From: Thermophagus xiamenensis
Lineage (GTDB): Bacteria; Bacteroidota; Bacteroidia; Bacteroidales; Marinilabiliaceae
Assembly (NCBI RefSeq): GCF_900112795.1
Contig: NZ_FONA01000017.1
Location: 37,170 to 101,169 of the forward strand
Direction: 5' to 3'
DNA: 64,000 nt
A program made the translations under genes and the position numbers. Below the pieces are notes generated by a model. That model did not search any database and was not told the DNA's origin. It saw only the letters and a program-made list of their open reading frames with translations. Shown here in pieces: positions 53,913 through 63,203 of this stretch. The first letter of the stretch is position 1; every line of letters begins with the position of its first letter.

Positions 53913-55337
53913 TCAAATTAATTTAAAAATATCCGAAGGCGGTCTTTGTTCAAATGTAGATGCTCGTTTATATATATCCATACCTCTCAGTGATTGTGGC
54001 TTTTCTTCTATAATTGATTCAAGTAGTTTTGTGTAAAATTCTGAAATGCCAGGTGTTTCAATGTCGTTTATTCGACAGTTGTGCCATAATAGGCTAAAAA
54101 GTCCGCCGAATTTTCGTGCTTCCTGAATATAATGGTTAACCGCTTGTTTTAATTCTTCAAAGGATGCCTGTCGATAGTTGAGCACCGATACTTCCATCAT
54201 GACAAGTGGGATTTCCCAAATTTGCATCATTTGGTCTGTTTCAAAATCATAGGGATGAAAAGGCAGACAATAACCGTTGCGGTATCCATCGTGTTCGGCA
54301 AAGGCCAGTGAAGTGTCGTATATTAATCCTGCATTAGACTGAAGTTTAAATGTGTGTGGATGGGAAAAGCGTAAATAGTGTTGCCTTATTCCAATGGATT
54401 TGGTTCCTGTGGCGGTTTCAAATTCCTGCTTTTGGAAACTTAAATTTTGACCATCTTCAGCAGAGCGATATGTGCCGTGAAGTCCTACTTCAAATCCTTC
54501 TTTTTTTAATGTTGATATTAAACTCTTTATTTTTTTGTTTTTGTAATGATAGAGTGAATTTTTAAAGCCATCCTCACGTTTCAAAAAAAAGTAGGTGGAA
54601 CGAATTCCCAACTTTTTTTCCAGATTTATCAGTTTGCCAAAATTCCACCACGGATCTTCTTTTTTAAATGGATTTAGGTTATATCCCAATCCTTGAAAAA
54701 AGAGGTTTATAATTTTACTCTTACTTAAATTGGATGGTGATAATCCTAAGAACTGCTTAAGTCTATATAATACATAAAAGGGATGATGGAAGGCTATGCG
54801 GTCAACATCATGGCTTAGAAAAAATGCAAAAGAATCGAACAAGCGCAGGCGGTCGATTTTCTTGTTGTGGTTTTGTGCAAAAGTTTCCAGCCCTTCTGTT
54901 ATTATCTCAAAATAGTAGTTAACTACGGGTAGATGGACAAAATTTAGTTTTTTCTGAATGGACAATTCAAAAGGAAATCGTCCGTGCTGATCTTTTTGTT
55001 CTACTTCGATCTCTTGTTGTCCTGAAAGCAGATAAAAAGCCGAGGAGAGTAAATCATGCCTAAATATCAAATTACCTTTGGTGTCGAAATGGTATATTTC
55101 TCCATTGGGGTCTTTTGTGCCGAACAGGATCGGGATTTTTTTGCCGTGAAATATTATTTCAAATGGCTCTGGGTGGGCTTGTGACGATTGAATGAAAATT
55201 ATTTTATTTTCCAGATATGGTGGTATTTCTTTGCAGTCATTTACAATTATAATTGAATGTGGTTCCAGGTTGTGGATACGGACGTGTTGCCAAAGGTGAT
55301 GAAAAATATATTTAACCTTGTTTTCAGAAAGATACAT
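53913..55337 (-). CDS. Polysaccharide deacetylase-like (NodB-type) protein
   Basis: The 474-residue protein has a divergent N-terminal region of about 170 residues. A NodB-like barrel follows with F-F-L-S-H-D-V-D-R (first metal motif, Asp-Asp equivalent H-D-V-D) and V-G-L-H-G-T-Y-R-S-A near 295-304 (second H-x-x-x-S-type region), then L-L-W-H-N-C late. These suggest metal-dependent removal of acetyl groups from a sugar polymer. The substrate is unknown and no signal peptide is visible, so action on a cytoplasmic or lipid-linked sugar is possible. Confidence 0.8.
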   Translation of the reverse strand: MYLSENKVKYIFHHLWQHVRIHNLEPHSIIIVNDCKEIPPYLENKIIFIQSSQAHPEPFEIIFHGKKIPILFGTKDPNGEIYHFDTKGNLIFRHDLLSSAFYLLSGQQEIEVEQKDQHGRFPFELSIQKKLNFVHLPVVNYYFEIITEGLETFAQNHNKKIDRLRLFDSFAFFLSHDVDRIAFHHPFYVLYRLKQFLGLSPSNLSKSKIINLFFQGLGYNLNPFKKEDPWWNFGKLINLEKKLGIRSTYFFLKREDGFKNSLYHYKNKKIKSLISTLKKEGFEVGLHGTYRSAEDGQNLSFQKQEFETATGTKSIGIRQHYLRFSHPHTFKLQSNAGLIYDTSLAFAEHDGYRNGYCLPFHPYDFETDQMMQIWEIPLVMMEVSVLNYRQASFEELKQAVNHYIQEARKFGGLFSLLWHNCRINDIETPGISEFYTKLLESIIEEKPQSLRGMDIYKRASTFEQRPPSDIFKLI

Positions 55338-55652
55338 GGTATTAATTCTATTTTTTATTGAGTTTTATACAGATGAGTTAATTTTTTGTTCTTGTAAATA
55401 CTTTTGCTCTTAATAATAAGATCAGTTTTATTGATTTGATTTAGGCTTTCGTAATGTATAAGGCTAAATCAACTTAGTTGTTGAAGGTGATGTTTTTATT
55501 AAAACAAAGGTAACTATATTTAACCGGAAGATCGTTTAAGATTCATCAATAATAAAAACAATAATTGAGCTTTAGTAAAATTTAACTTGGTCTCACATTT
55601 CTACAAAAGGTTTTGCCGTACCTTTGTCGTCAACTAATTAATAACTAAATCA
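55338..55652. promoter_or_regulatory. Divergent intergenic region with promoter box for the AspT-like gene
   Basis: This 315-bp gap has TACCTTTG at 55619-55626, a TAnnTTTG -7 box 26 bp before the transporter start codon. The upstream element is not clear. Nothing else was recognised. Confidence 0.45.
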
Positions 55653-57236
55653 ATGGAAGTTTTTACTGCTGAGTATTTTGGTTTGTTTGTAATTATTTGT
55701 CTGGGCTTTATCTTGGGTAGTATTAAAATTAAAGGTATTTCCCTTGATATTTCAGCAATTATCTTTGTGGCTTTGGTTTTTGGTCATTTCGGAATGACTA
55801 TGCCGTCGATAATAGGCAAGCTTGGTCTTGTTCTTTTCATATATACCATTGGGATGCAGGCCGGCCCGGGTTTTTTTGAGTCTTTTCAAAAGCAGGGACG
55901 TAATCTCGCCTTGTTAGCCTTTATTGTAGTAGGAACAGCGGCTTTAGTTACAGTTGTAGCCTATTATTTTACAGGGATAGATATATCTGTAGCAATAGGA
56001 TTGCTAACGGGAGCACTGACAAGCACACCAGGCCTCGCCGCGGCGATAGATGCCACAGGCTCTCCTTTGGCCTCTATTGGGTATGGTATTGCCTATCCGT
56101 TCGGGGTAATAGGGGTTATTCTTTTTGTTAGGTTATATCCCAAATTAATAAAGGCTGACATTGGTAAAGCGGAAAAAGAATACGAAAAATTAAGTGAATC
56201 TGGTTTCCCGGATATTAAAAGTAAAACCTTCCGTGTCGAAAACGATAATGTGAATGGCAAGTCTATTTCTGAATTACGTATAAGGTCGATGACTAAGGCC
56301 GTTATTTCGCGGATTATGCATGAGGGTGAAGCAGTAGCACCTTCACCCAATACCATTTTGCAGAAAGGTGATTTGGTGAAAGCTGTCGGTACCAACGATG
56401 CCTTACGAAAGTTCAGACTACTAATCGGACGTGAAACTGATGAAGAAATTCCTCTGCATAAATCTTATGAGGTACAATCGATACTTGTTACCAATAAGGA
56501 AGCAGTTAATCAACCTTTGGGTACTTTTAATTTATGGAATAATTATCAAGCCACCGTTACGCGGTTACGCCGTAGTGGAATTGACATTACTCCGTCCCCA
56601 TCCATGAGGCTCCATTTAGGCGATAAGTTAACTGTTGCCTGTAGCCGGGAAAATATGAAACAAGTGGTACGCATCTTTGGCAACGATGACAAAAAACTTT
56701 CGGATACAGATTTCTTCCCTGTTGCCGCTGGTATTGTTTTAGGAATTGTTTTGGGGAATTTATCTTTATCTTTTGGGGGGATGTCATTTAATTTGGGTCT
56801 TACTGGTGGTATTTTGGCTGTTGCAATGATTCTTAGCCGGATTGGACGTACCGGACCGGTTATATGGAGTATGTCGGGGGCGGCTACTCAGTTGTTGCGA
56901 CAAATTGGTCTTATGTTTTTTCTGGCCGAGGTGGGAACTAAAGCCGGGGCACAACTGGTGGACACTTACTCGGAATATGGTGGCCAGCTTTTTTTAATAG
57001 GTGGTGTCATTACTCTAATGCCAATGATTCTTGCAGTTATTGCTGCCCGGTTTATGAAAAATATGGACATATTGACTTTGTTGGGAGGTATTACCGGCTC
57101 AATGACCAGTACACCTGGCCTGGCAGCTGTTGATCCCATGACCAAAACCAATGCGCCGGCTATTGCTTATGCTACCGTTTATCCCGTGGCAATGGTTTTA
57201 TTGATTATTTTTACTCAGTTTTTAGCAATTTTATAG
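55653..57236 (+). CDS. AspT/YidE/YbjL-type membrane transporter with TrkA-C domains
   Basis: The 527-residue protein repeats a membrane module: residues 1-170 and about 360-527 each contain several spans and a matching G-x-x-T-S/G-T-P-G-L-A-A motif (G-A-L-T-S-T-P-G-L-A-A-A and S-M-T-S-T-P-G-L-A-A-V). Between them are two TrkA-C (RCK-C) regulatory domains (for example V-A-P-S-P-N-T-I-L-Q-K-G-D-L-V-K-A-V-G). This is the architecture of the aspartate:alanine exchanger family. The substrate is not predictable. Confidence 0.9.
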   Translation: MEVFTAEYFGLFVIICLGFILGSIKIKGISLDISAIIFVALVFGHFGMTMPSIIGKLGLVLFIYTIGMQAGPGFFESFQKQGRNLALLAFIVVGTAALVTVVAYYFTGIDISVAIGLLTGALTSTPGLAAAIDATGSPLASIGYGIAYPFGVIGVILFVRLYPKLIKADIGKAEKEYEKLSESGFPDIKSKTFRVENDNVNGKSISELRIRSMTKAVISRIMHEGEAVAPSPNTILQKGDLVKAVGTNDALRKFRLLIGRETDEEIPLHKSYEVQSILVTNKEAVNQPLGTFNLWNNYQATVTRLRRSGIDITPSPSMRLHLGDKLTVACSRENMKQVVRIFGNDDKKLSDTDFFPVAAGIVLGIVLGNLSLSFGGMSFNLGLTGGILAVAMILSRIGRTGPVIWSMSGAATQLLRQIGLMFFLAEVGTKAGAQLVDTYSEYGGQLFLIGGVITLMPMILAVIAARFMKNMDILTLLGGITGSMTSTPGLAAVDPMTKTNAPAIAYATVYPVAMVLLIIFTQFLAIL

Positions 57237-57288
57237 CCGGCTTCTATGGTTTTATTTGCTAAAATACATTGATTTAGTGATGAAATTC

Positions 57289-57311
57289 GGGCCTGTTAAT
57301 GGCCCTTTTTT
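57289..57311 (+). terminator. Rho-independent terminator after the AspT-like gene
   Basis: GGGCC (57289-57293), 7-nt loop TGTTAAT, GGCCC (57301-57305), then T6. It is 53 bp after the transporter stop. Confidence 0.82.
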
Positions 57312-57426
57312 GCTCTTTCAGGTTTAATAAACCGCGCAGACTTTAAAAAATTATTATAAGTTTATATGTTTTATAGGGTAATCTGATTTAATAGTTTTAA
57401 ATAGTGGTAATTACCGAATATAATTA

Positions 57427-59814
57427 ATGATTTTCCGGATAGAAAAAAAGAAAGATAATTCTAAAGGCAATACTTTAGGAACTAATTTATTTTTTCGAAA
57501 AATTACTCGGTTGCTCATTTTTCTATCCGTTTTGTTTTTTCTTTTTTTGTTGGTTCCGGTTCCGAAATTTTCTTCCCCGCAATCTACCGTTGTTCTGGCC
57601 CGTGACGGCTCCTTGTTGGGCGCACGTATTGCGTCTGACGGGCAATGGCGTTTCCCGGCATCGCAGCAATTACCTGAAAAATACAAAACATGCTTGTTGC
57701 TTTTCGAAGACGAATATTTTTATTTCCACCCGGGGGTTAATCCAATTTCTATCCTGCGCGCCACCGTTCAAAACATACGTACGGGGAATGTGGTGAGTGG
57801 TGCCAGCACTATCTCAATGCAAGTTGCACGAATGGCCCGAAAAGCGCCTCGTACCTTCCTAAATAAACTTTGGGAAATGGTTTTGGCATTAAGACTGGAG
57901 CTTGCAAAAAACAAAGAGGAAATTTTATTGATGTACACTGCCAATGCCCCTTTTGGCGGAAATATTGTTGGTCTTGATGCTGCTTCGTGGCAATATTTTC
58001 AACGTCCTCCGAAACATCTTACCTGGGCTGAAGCAGCCTGTTTAGCTGTCCTTCCCAATGCTCCCGGATTGATAAGACCGGGGCACAACCATCACATACT
58101 GAAAGGGAAAAGAGATAGGTTGCTTCATAAACTTTTTGAAAAAGGTTATATCGATTCTACGGAACTTCAACTTTCTCTCCTGGAACCTTTGCCTTCCGGT
58201 AAAAGATTGTTGCCGGACAAGGCTCCTCATTTGGTTGATTATTTTTGGATTAACCAGCCCGGACAGAGAATCCATACGACTATAGATCCAGAGCTTCAAA
58301 CTCTTGCCGAACAGGTCGTACAGCGACATACGGTTAAACTTTTGACTAACCATATCCGCCACGCTGCAACATTAATTGCTGATATTGAATCGGGCCAGGT
58401 TTTGGCTTATGTGGGTAATAGCCGGCCTGTCGATATGGATGATGGTTATAATGTGGATATGGTTCGGGCCAAAAGAAGTTCCGGAAGCATCCTGAAGCCA
58501 ATGCTTTATGCTGCTTCACTGCAGGAGGGTCTTATCCTTCCCAACTCATTGCTTGCCGATGTACCTACCCGAATAGGCAGTTATGCCCCTGAAAATTTTT
58601 ATCCTCGTTTCGATGGTGCCGTACCTGCCGATGAGGCCTTGTCGCGCTCTCTTAATGTTCCTTTTGTAAGGCTGCTCAGACAATATGGAGGTGAGAAGTT
58701 CCTTAAAAAACTTTCGGAGGCCGGCATTTCTACGCTTAATAAAGGGTTTGACCACTATGGGCTGAGTCTAATTCTGGGAGGAGGGGAGGTAACTCTTTGG
58801 GATCTGACAGGAAGTTATGCCTCTATGGGAAGAACTCTAATTCATTATACTTCCGAAAATAGTCGTTATCGTATTTCTGATTTTCATCCGCTTAGTTTAA
58901 CAGATACTGTGGCCGGTGAAATCAAATTTACTGATCATCCCCCGGTATTTTCGGCCGGGGCGTTGTGGTGGACTTTTCAGTCCATGCAAAGTTTGGTGAG
59001 ACCACCCGAAGAAAAAGGATGGGAAAATTTTAGTACGCAACAAAATATAGCCTGGAAAACCGGTACCAGTTTTGGTTTCAGAGATGCATGGTGTATCGGT
59101 CTCAATGGCCGTTTTGTTGTTGGGGTATGGGTAGGAAACGCATCGGGTGAAGGTCGACCAGGGTTGATCGGTGGAACGGTCGCTGCACCTTTAATGTTTA
59201 AGTTGTTTGATCTTTTGCCGCATGGTCGCTGGTTTGAAAGGCCATATGATGATTTAAAAGAAGTGACCATTTGCCAAAAATCCGGTTACAGAGCTGGGCC
59301 TAATTGTCCCTCGAAATTGTTACAGGTTCCAAAGTCAGTTAAATCATCATCATTATGTCCCTGGCATAGGCTTGTACATCTCACCATAGATCGTCGTTAT
59401 AGAACCAAAATAACTTGCGAGCCTTCCGGAAAAATCATTTCGGAACCATGGTTTGTTTTACCTCCGGTAATGGCGTGGTATTACAGTAAGCTTCACTCCG
59501 ATTATCGGTTTCTCCCCCCTTTAAAACCCGGCTGTTTTGATGAGGATTTCTTGCCTATGGCCTTTATTTATCCAAATCCGGGGATTTCAGTTATTCGCCC
59601 AGTTGACCTGGATGGTAAACGACAATCTGTGGTCTTTAAAGCTGTGCATAATAATCCCGACGCTATCGTTTTCTGGCATCTCGACAATCAATATTTAGGA
59701 CAAACTCAGCGTATCCATGAAATGGAAATTATGCCCGAGCAAGGAACTCACCAGATTACCATTGTTGATCATGACGGAAACCGTTTAACAAGATCATTTA
59801 AGGTGCTCTTCTGA
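57427..59814 (+). CDS. pbpC: Penicillin-binding protein 1C
   Basis: This 795-residue bifunctional enzyme of peptidoglycan synthesis has a membrane anchor near residues 30-47. The GT51 transglycosylase follows (L-L-F-E-D-E-Y-F-Y-F-H-P-G-V, S-T-I-S-M-Q-V-A-R-M). The transpeptidase has S-I-L-K as the SxxK box (G-S-I-L-K-P), S-L-N as SxN (S-R-S-L-N-V-P-F-V) and K-T-G-T. A C-terminal BiPBP_C-like domain follows. It is of PbpC type by domain order and length. No alpha2-macroglobulin gene, the usual partner of pbpC, is next to it. Confidence 0.92.
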   Translation: MIFRIEKKKDNSKGNTLGTNLFFRKITRLLIFLSVLFFLFLLVPVPKFSSPQSTVVLARDGSLLGARIASDGQWRFPASQQLPEKYKTCLLLFEDEYFYFHPGVNPISILRATVQNIRTGNVVSGASTISMQVARMARKAPRTFLNKLWEMVLALRLELAKNKEEILLMYTANAPFGGNIVGLDAASWQYFQRPPKHLTWAEAACLAVLPNAPGLIRPGHNHHILKGKRDRLLHKLFEKGYIDSTELQLSLLEPLPSGKRLLPDKAPHLVDYFWINQPGQRIHTTIDPELQTLAEQVVQRHTVKLLTNHIRHAATLIADIESGQVLAYVGNSRPVDMDDGYNVDMVRAKRSSGSILKPMLYAASLQEGLILPNSLLADVPTRIGSYAPENFYPRFDGAVPADEALSRSLNVPFVRLLRQYGGEKFLKKLSEAGISTLNKGFDHYGLSLILGGGEVTLWDLTGSYASMGRTLIHYTSENSRYRISDFHPLSLTDTVAGEIKFTDHPPVFSAGALWWTFQSMQSLVRPPEEKGWENFSTQQNIAWKTGTSFGFRDAWCIGLNGRFVVGVWVGNASGEGRPGLIGGTVAAPLMFKLFDLLPHGRWFERPYDDLKEVTICQKSGYRAGPNCPSKLLQVPKSVKSSSLCPWHRLVHLTIDRRYRTKITCEPSGKIISEPWFVLPPVMAWYYSKLHSDYRFLPPLKPGCFDEDFLPMAFIYPNPGISVIRPVDLDGKRQSVVFKAVHNNPDAIVFWHLDNQYLGQTQRIHEMEIMPEQGTHQITIVDHDGNRLTRSFKVLF

Positions 59815-59962
59815 TTTTGTTTTTTTTATGGATTCTTTGGCATTCATCGGGGCATACTTTTTCTACAATAAACAAAAATCTGTAATTTAGGGTTTTCTGT
59901 TTCGGCCTTAAGTTTAGCTAAGTAGCTTCACTGGTTGAATTTTCGGAAAATTTTATGCAGTT

Positions 59963-60553
59963 ATGAAAAAGGAAAATTTCTTTACTATCCCAAACTTGTT
60001 GAGTTTTTATCGTCTATTGGCTTTCCCCTGGATTTTGTTTTTGGTAGTATCTAAAAAGGAAAACTTATTTAGCATTTTTTTAGTTATTAATTTAGTAACG
60101 GATATTTTAGATGGGTTGTTGGCCCGTATTCTGCATCAGCGAACCGAAATAGGTGCCCGGCTTGATTCTGCGGCTGATGATCTTACTTATGCCTTAGCAA
60201 TTATAGGTATTTTTGTTTTTAAATATGAGGTTTTAGAACCTCACTTACAAAGCTTCATTGTTTTTATTGTTTTCTTGATTTTGCCGATAGTTTTATTTTT
60301 AATAAGATTTGGCCGATTACCCAGCTTTCATCTTTATTCTACTAAAATTGGGGGATATATTGAGGGTATTTTTTTTATTTTGCTCTTTTCCGGGAATTTT
60401 ATTGTCCCCTATTATTATTTTATGGTGGTTTGGGGCATTATGGCTTCCATGGAGCATATCGCGATTCAGGCTATCATACCTGATGTTCGTTCGGATGTAA
60501 AAGGTTTGTATTGGGTATTGAAAGAAGAATTAAGGCAGAGGAAAAGAGAATGA
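59963..60553 (+). CDS. CDP-alcohol phosphatidyltransferase family protein
   Basis: The 196-residue membrane protein contains the complete catalytic signature D-x2-D-G-x2-A-R-x8-G-x3-D-x3-D: Asp47, Asp50, Gly51, Ala54, Arg55, Gly64, Asp68 and Asp72. It transfers a phosphoalcohol to a hydroxyl group in phospholipid or related synthesis. Several spans follow. Whether it makes phosphatidylglycerol phosphate, a phosphatidylinositol-like lipid or another product cannot be decided from the sequence. Confidence 0.9.
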   Translation: MKKENFFTIPNLLSFYRLLAFPWILFLVVSKKENLFSIFLVINLVTDILDGLLARILHQRTEIGARLDSAADDLTYALAIIGIFVFKYEVLEPHLQSFIVFIVFLILPIVLFLIRFGRLPSFHLYSTKIGGYIEGIFFILLFSGNFIVPYYYFMVVWGIMASMEHIAIQAIIPDVRSDVKGLYWVLKEELRQRKRE

Positions 60554-60704
60554 CAACCGGGTTGGTCGGCCTTAAATTATTTGCTTTTTTGTTCCATTCG
60601 AAAATGAATATTATCGATTCTAAAATACCGGGCACCGGAAACTAAAAACTAATCACTAAAAATTTATATACTTGTTCTTTTTTATTGGCCGAAAAAAATA
60701 AAAT

Positions 60705-61502
60705 ATGATATTTTATTCAACGTTTGAGTGGAGTTTTTTGTGGCTACCCATTATCGGTTTTATTATAGGATTTGGAGCCTCAGTAACCGGTGGTGGGGGA
60801 GGCTTTTTTTTTCTTCCGGTTTTAATTCTGCTATTTCATGTTCCGGGGCAGGTAGCTGTAACTACTTCTCTGGCCGCCACTTTGCCGGTTTGTCTTGCCG
60901 GCTCATGGAGCCATTACCGCCAAAAGCATATAGATTTATCTATTGCCTTGATTTTTATATTAACGGGTATAGCGGGAGCCCTGATTGGGGCCTGGCTTAC
61001 CAATATGGTATCATCCTCGTTATTTGAGCTGGTTTTTGGTTTTTATTGCCTTATTTTGGCTTTGCAAATGGTATATGTCCGCTTTCGGCGAAAACGAAGC
61101 GGAAAGACGGATGAAATGAAGTTATTTTCCAGGAGTAAAGTTATTCAAAGTTCTGTTTACGGATTATTGGCAGGAGTGGTTACCGGACTATTTGGTACCA
61201 GCGGTACGGCGCCGGTGCTGGCCGGACTGCTGGCACTGGAACTTCCTTTAAAAATAGTAGCAGGAACTTCTCTTCTGGTTGTTACCACCAATACATTTTC
61301 GGCACTTGGAGCTCATCTGTTGATTGGGGAAATTGATATGACATTGATATTGTTCCTTACTGCCGGAACCATTTTGGGAGCGTTCATGGGGCCCCGTCGT
61401 ATGGCACGTGTCAAAACCGACCGTTTCGATGATAAGGTTCGGTTTTGGTATGCCGTAGTTCTCGCAATTTTTGGACTGGGCATTATAATTTCAGCCATCT
61501 GA
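60705..61502 (+). CDS. TauE/SafE family permease
   Basis: The 265-residue protein has about eight membrane spans. The two half-repeats include G-F-G-A-S-V-T-G-G-G-G-G-F-F-F-L-P (near 22-38) and G-L-L-A-G-V-V-T-G-L-F-G-T-S-G-T-A-P-V-L-A (near 153-173), typical of TauE/SafE proteins. These export sulfite or organosulfonates in some bacteria; the substrate here is unknown. The APS reductase at 40.4 kb is the only sulfur gene in the window and is far away. Confidence 0.87.
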   Translation: MIFYSTFEWSFLWLPIIGFIIGFGASVTGGGGGFFFLPVLILLFHVPGQVAVTTSLAATLPVCLAGSWSHYRQKHIDLSIALIFILTGIAGALIGAWLTNMVSSSLFELVFGFYCLILALQMVYVRFRRKRSGKTDEMKLFSRSKVIQSSVYGLLAGVVTGLFGTSGTAPVLAGLLALELPLKIVAGTSLLVVTTNTFSALGAHLLIGEIDMTLILFLTAGTILGAFMGPRRMARVKTDRFDDKVRFWYAVVLAIFGLGIIISAI

Positions 61503-61907
61503 TTTTTGAGCAGGTGTTGAATTTAAATTTAAATTTCGGTGTTTTAATCGAGGTTTAATTTGGACGGTAATTACCTTTAAATAGTTGGTTAGGAAATTAG
61601 CTTATCAATATTATTGAATTTTCCGGCAAAAAAAACTTGACAAAAATATATGATTGTTATTAACTTTGGAAGTGCTTTCAGAGTATAATATGATGCTGTA
61701 TTTTTCGGTCTTTCTCAGTGTTTGAAGTTTTTTTGGCCAGTTGGCACAAATGGTCCTTTTTTGGTCATTTTAATGATGTTTAACCCCAAAACCGAAAACC
61801 TGCTAACCCGCTTCAATGACCATTAAATGACCCGTTTTAGAGATGATGAAAATTTCAATTCTGTTTGGATGCGGGAGCAGGATTGAGGTTTTTAAAATCA
61901 ACTGATT
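61503..61907 (+). promoter_or_regulatory. Upstream region of the 233-aa gene with a promoter-like pair and a hairpin
   Basis: In this 405-bp gap, TTG at 61637-61639 (within CTTGACA) and TAACTTTG at 61661-61668 are separated by 21 bp, the best match to the Bacteroidota promoter consensus in this window. It would give a leader of about 235 nt. The leader holds an imperfect hairpin of GGTCATTTTAAT (61763-61774) with ATTAAATGACC (61822-61832). Confidence 0.55.
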
Positions 61908-62609
61908 ATGCCACAAAAGACTGATTTTGAAGCGCACAAAGAGGAAGCTTTAGCCATTAAAGAAGATGAGGTTAAAGTTCCTTACATGCCGGTGGGTATT
62001 TACATCCAGGAAGCTGAAGACCTGGTTAAGTGGGCCGAAAGAGACAAGGAAAAATTAGTGGCTGCCGGGTTGCCCGAAGGAATTCTTGAAAGCATTCAAT
62101 CAAAAGCCGGCGCTTTGCGTGAAGCTCAATCCATTTGGATGAAAGAGCGGCAGGAGCGCGACGAAGCCGAACTGGAATGGAAAAAAAGGTCGCCAGAAGC
62201 TTATGAGTATCGGGACGAAATGTTGGCTGCCATGCGATATGCCTTCCGGCACAGAGATGATTTGCTGGTTAAGGTTTCGGCTATTGCCGAAGGTTCAGGA
62301 CATGCTGATATGATTCAGGACCTTAACGATGCTGCTGTTTTGGCACGTGAAAATGCCGACCTGATGATGGCTATCGGCAAAGACGAATCGTTTTGGGAAA
62401 AAGGTGCTCAGTTGTCTGATGAAATGGCCGATTTAAGAGCTAAAGCCAATGGTGAAAAGTTTGAAGAAAGCCAAAACAAATTGATGCGTGATCGCATGTA
62501 TACCTTACTTAAACGCGATGTTGATGAGGTAAAAGCCTGTGGAAAATATGTTTTTAGAAAAGACAAAAACAGGCTGCAAGGTTATTTCAGTAATTATAAT
62601 CGTAAGTAG
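61908..62609 (+). CDS. Unrecognised 233-aa helical cytoplasmic protein
   Basis: I do not recognise this family. The protein is 233 residues, rich in Glu, Lys, Ala and Asp, with no signal peptide or membrane span. Nearly the whole length looks alpha-helical, for example E-A-E-D-L-V-K-W-A-E-R-D-K-E-K and R-E-A-Q-S-I-W-M-K-E-R-Q-E-R-D-E-A-E. The C-terminus is basic (K-Y-V-F-R-K-D-K-N-R-L-Q-G-Y-F-S-N-Y-N-R-K). Regular codon use, a good promoter and a strong hairpin after it indicate a real, probably well-expressed gene. The 21-bp repeat array follows it. Confidence 0.75.
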   Translation: MPQKTDFEAHKEEALAIKEDEVKVPYMPVGIYIQEAEDLVKWAERDKEKLVAAGLPEGILESIQSKAGALREAQSIWMKERQERDEAELEWKKRSPEAYEYRDEMLAAMRYAFRHRDDLLVKVSAIAEGSGHADMIQDLNDAAVLARENADLMMAIGKDESFWEKGAQLSDEMADLRAKANGEKFEESQNKLMRDRMYTLLKRDVDEVKACGKYVFRKDKNRLQGYFSNYNRK

Positions 62610-62642
62610 ATAGTTTTGGTTTTAAAATAAGGAAGGTGACAA

Positions 62643-62676
62643 GGGAAGAGGGCCTATAGAGGCCCTTCCCTGTTTA
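62643..62676 (+). terminator. Terminator-like hairpin after the 233-aa gene
   Basis: GGGAA (62643-62647) and GGGCC (62650-62654), with a GA bulge between, pair with GGCCC (62661-62665) and TTCCC (62666-62670); loop TATAGA. The following T tract is weak (TGTTTATT), so termination efficiency is uncertain. Confidence 0.6.
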
Positions 62677-62811
62677 TTGAGATTTTTGAGAAAACAGGTT
62701 AACTGTTTTCTTAAAAAGGCTTAAAACCTCATAGTTAGTCTGTTTTACATGTGGAATTGAAAAATAGTGTCTCGGGCATATTTTTTCAGGTTTAAGCAGC
62801 ATTCAGGGGCT

Positions 62812-63068
62812 TCCTGCCACTTTTTTCAGAAATTCTGGTGTTTTTGACGTGTGCCTGCCGCAAAATGGTATGGCGCTGGCGTACCTCTGAAGCCTCCTGC
62901 TTGCCAGCTGTGCTCCAACCCCCGGCAGGACGGCATAATGTTGCGGCAGGACGACTACATTCACTGGCAGGAGCCCAAATTTTTCGACAGGAGGCAGTTA
63001 TTTTGCGCCAGCACCTTAACAAATTATGGCAGGACAGGCATTACATTGCCCGGAGTAATCAATAAGCC
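62812..63068. repeat. Array of degenerate 20-21 bp units around a GGCAGGA core, reversed then forward
   Basis: Forward cores GGCAGGA or close variants start at 62924, 62945, 62966, 62986, 63007, 63028 and 63048, spaced 21, 21, 20, 21, 21 and 20 bp. Upstream, the reverse form TCCTGCC or variants starts at 62812, 62833, 62853, 62874 and 62895, spaced 21, 20, 21 and 21 bp. Orientation flips between 62901 and 62924. The core is the conserved part of each unit; the other 13-14 bases vary but often end ATTTTGC-like. The block is GC-richer than its flanks. Short open frames on both strands cross it and are not credited as genes. One more GGCAGGA is at 63111, out of phase. Confidence 0.7.
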
Positions 63069-63203
63069 ACAATTGAATTTATATTGATGCAAGAAGAGTG
63101 ATGTTAATTTGGCAGGAGGGGAGATTGTTTACCCGCCCGTTTAGAAAAATGCACTTTATAGCGAAATTTTTAGAAGGTTCCGCCGGAAAAATTACGGAAC
63201 TAC

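Noticed and set aside
62812..63068. CRISPR array
   Set aside because: Unit pitch is 20-21 bp with only a 7-bp conserved core, units flip orientation, and there are no cas genes.
62792..63087. Overlapping short frames on both strands (75-78 codons)
   Set aside because: All three are open because the 21-bp units avoid stop codons in several frames; none has a recognisable protein pattern and they contradict each other.
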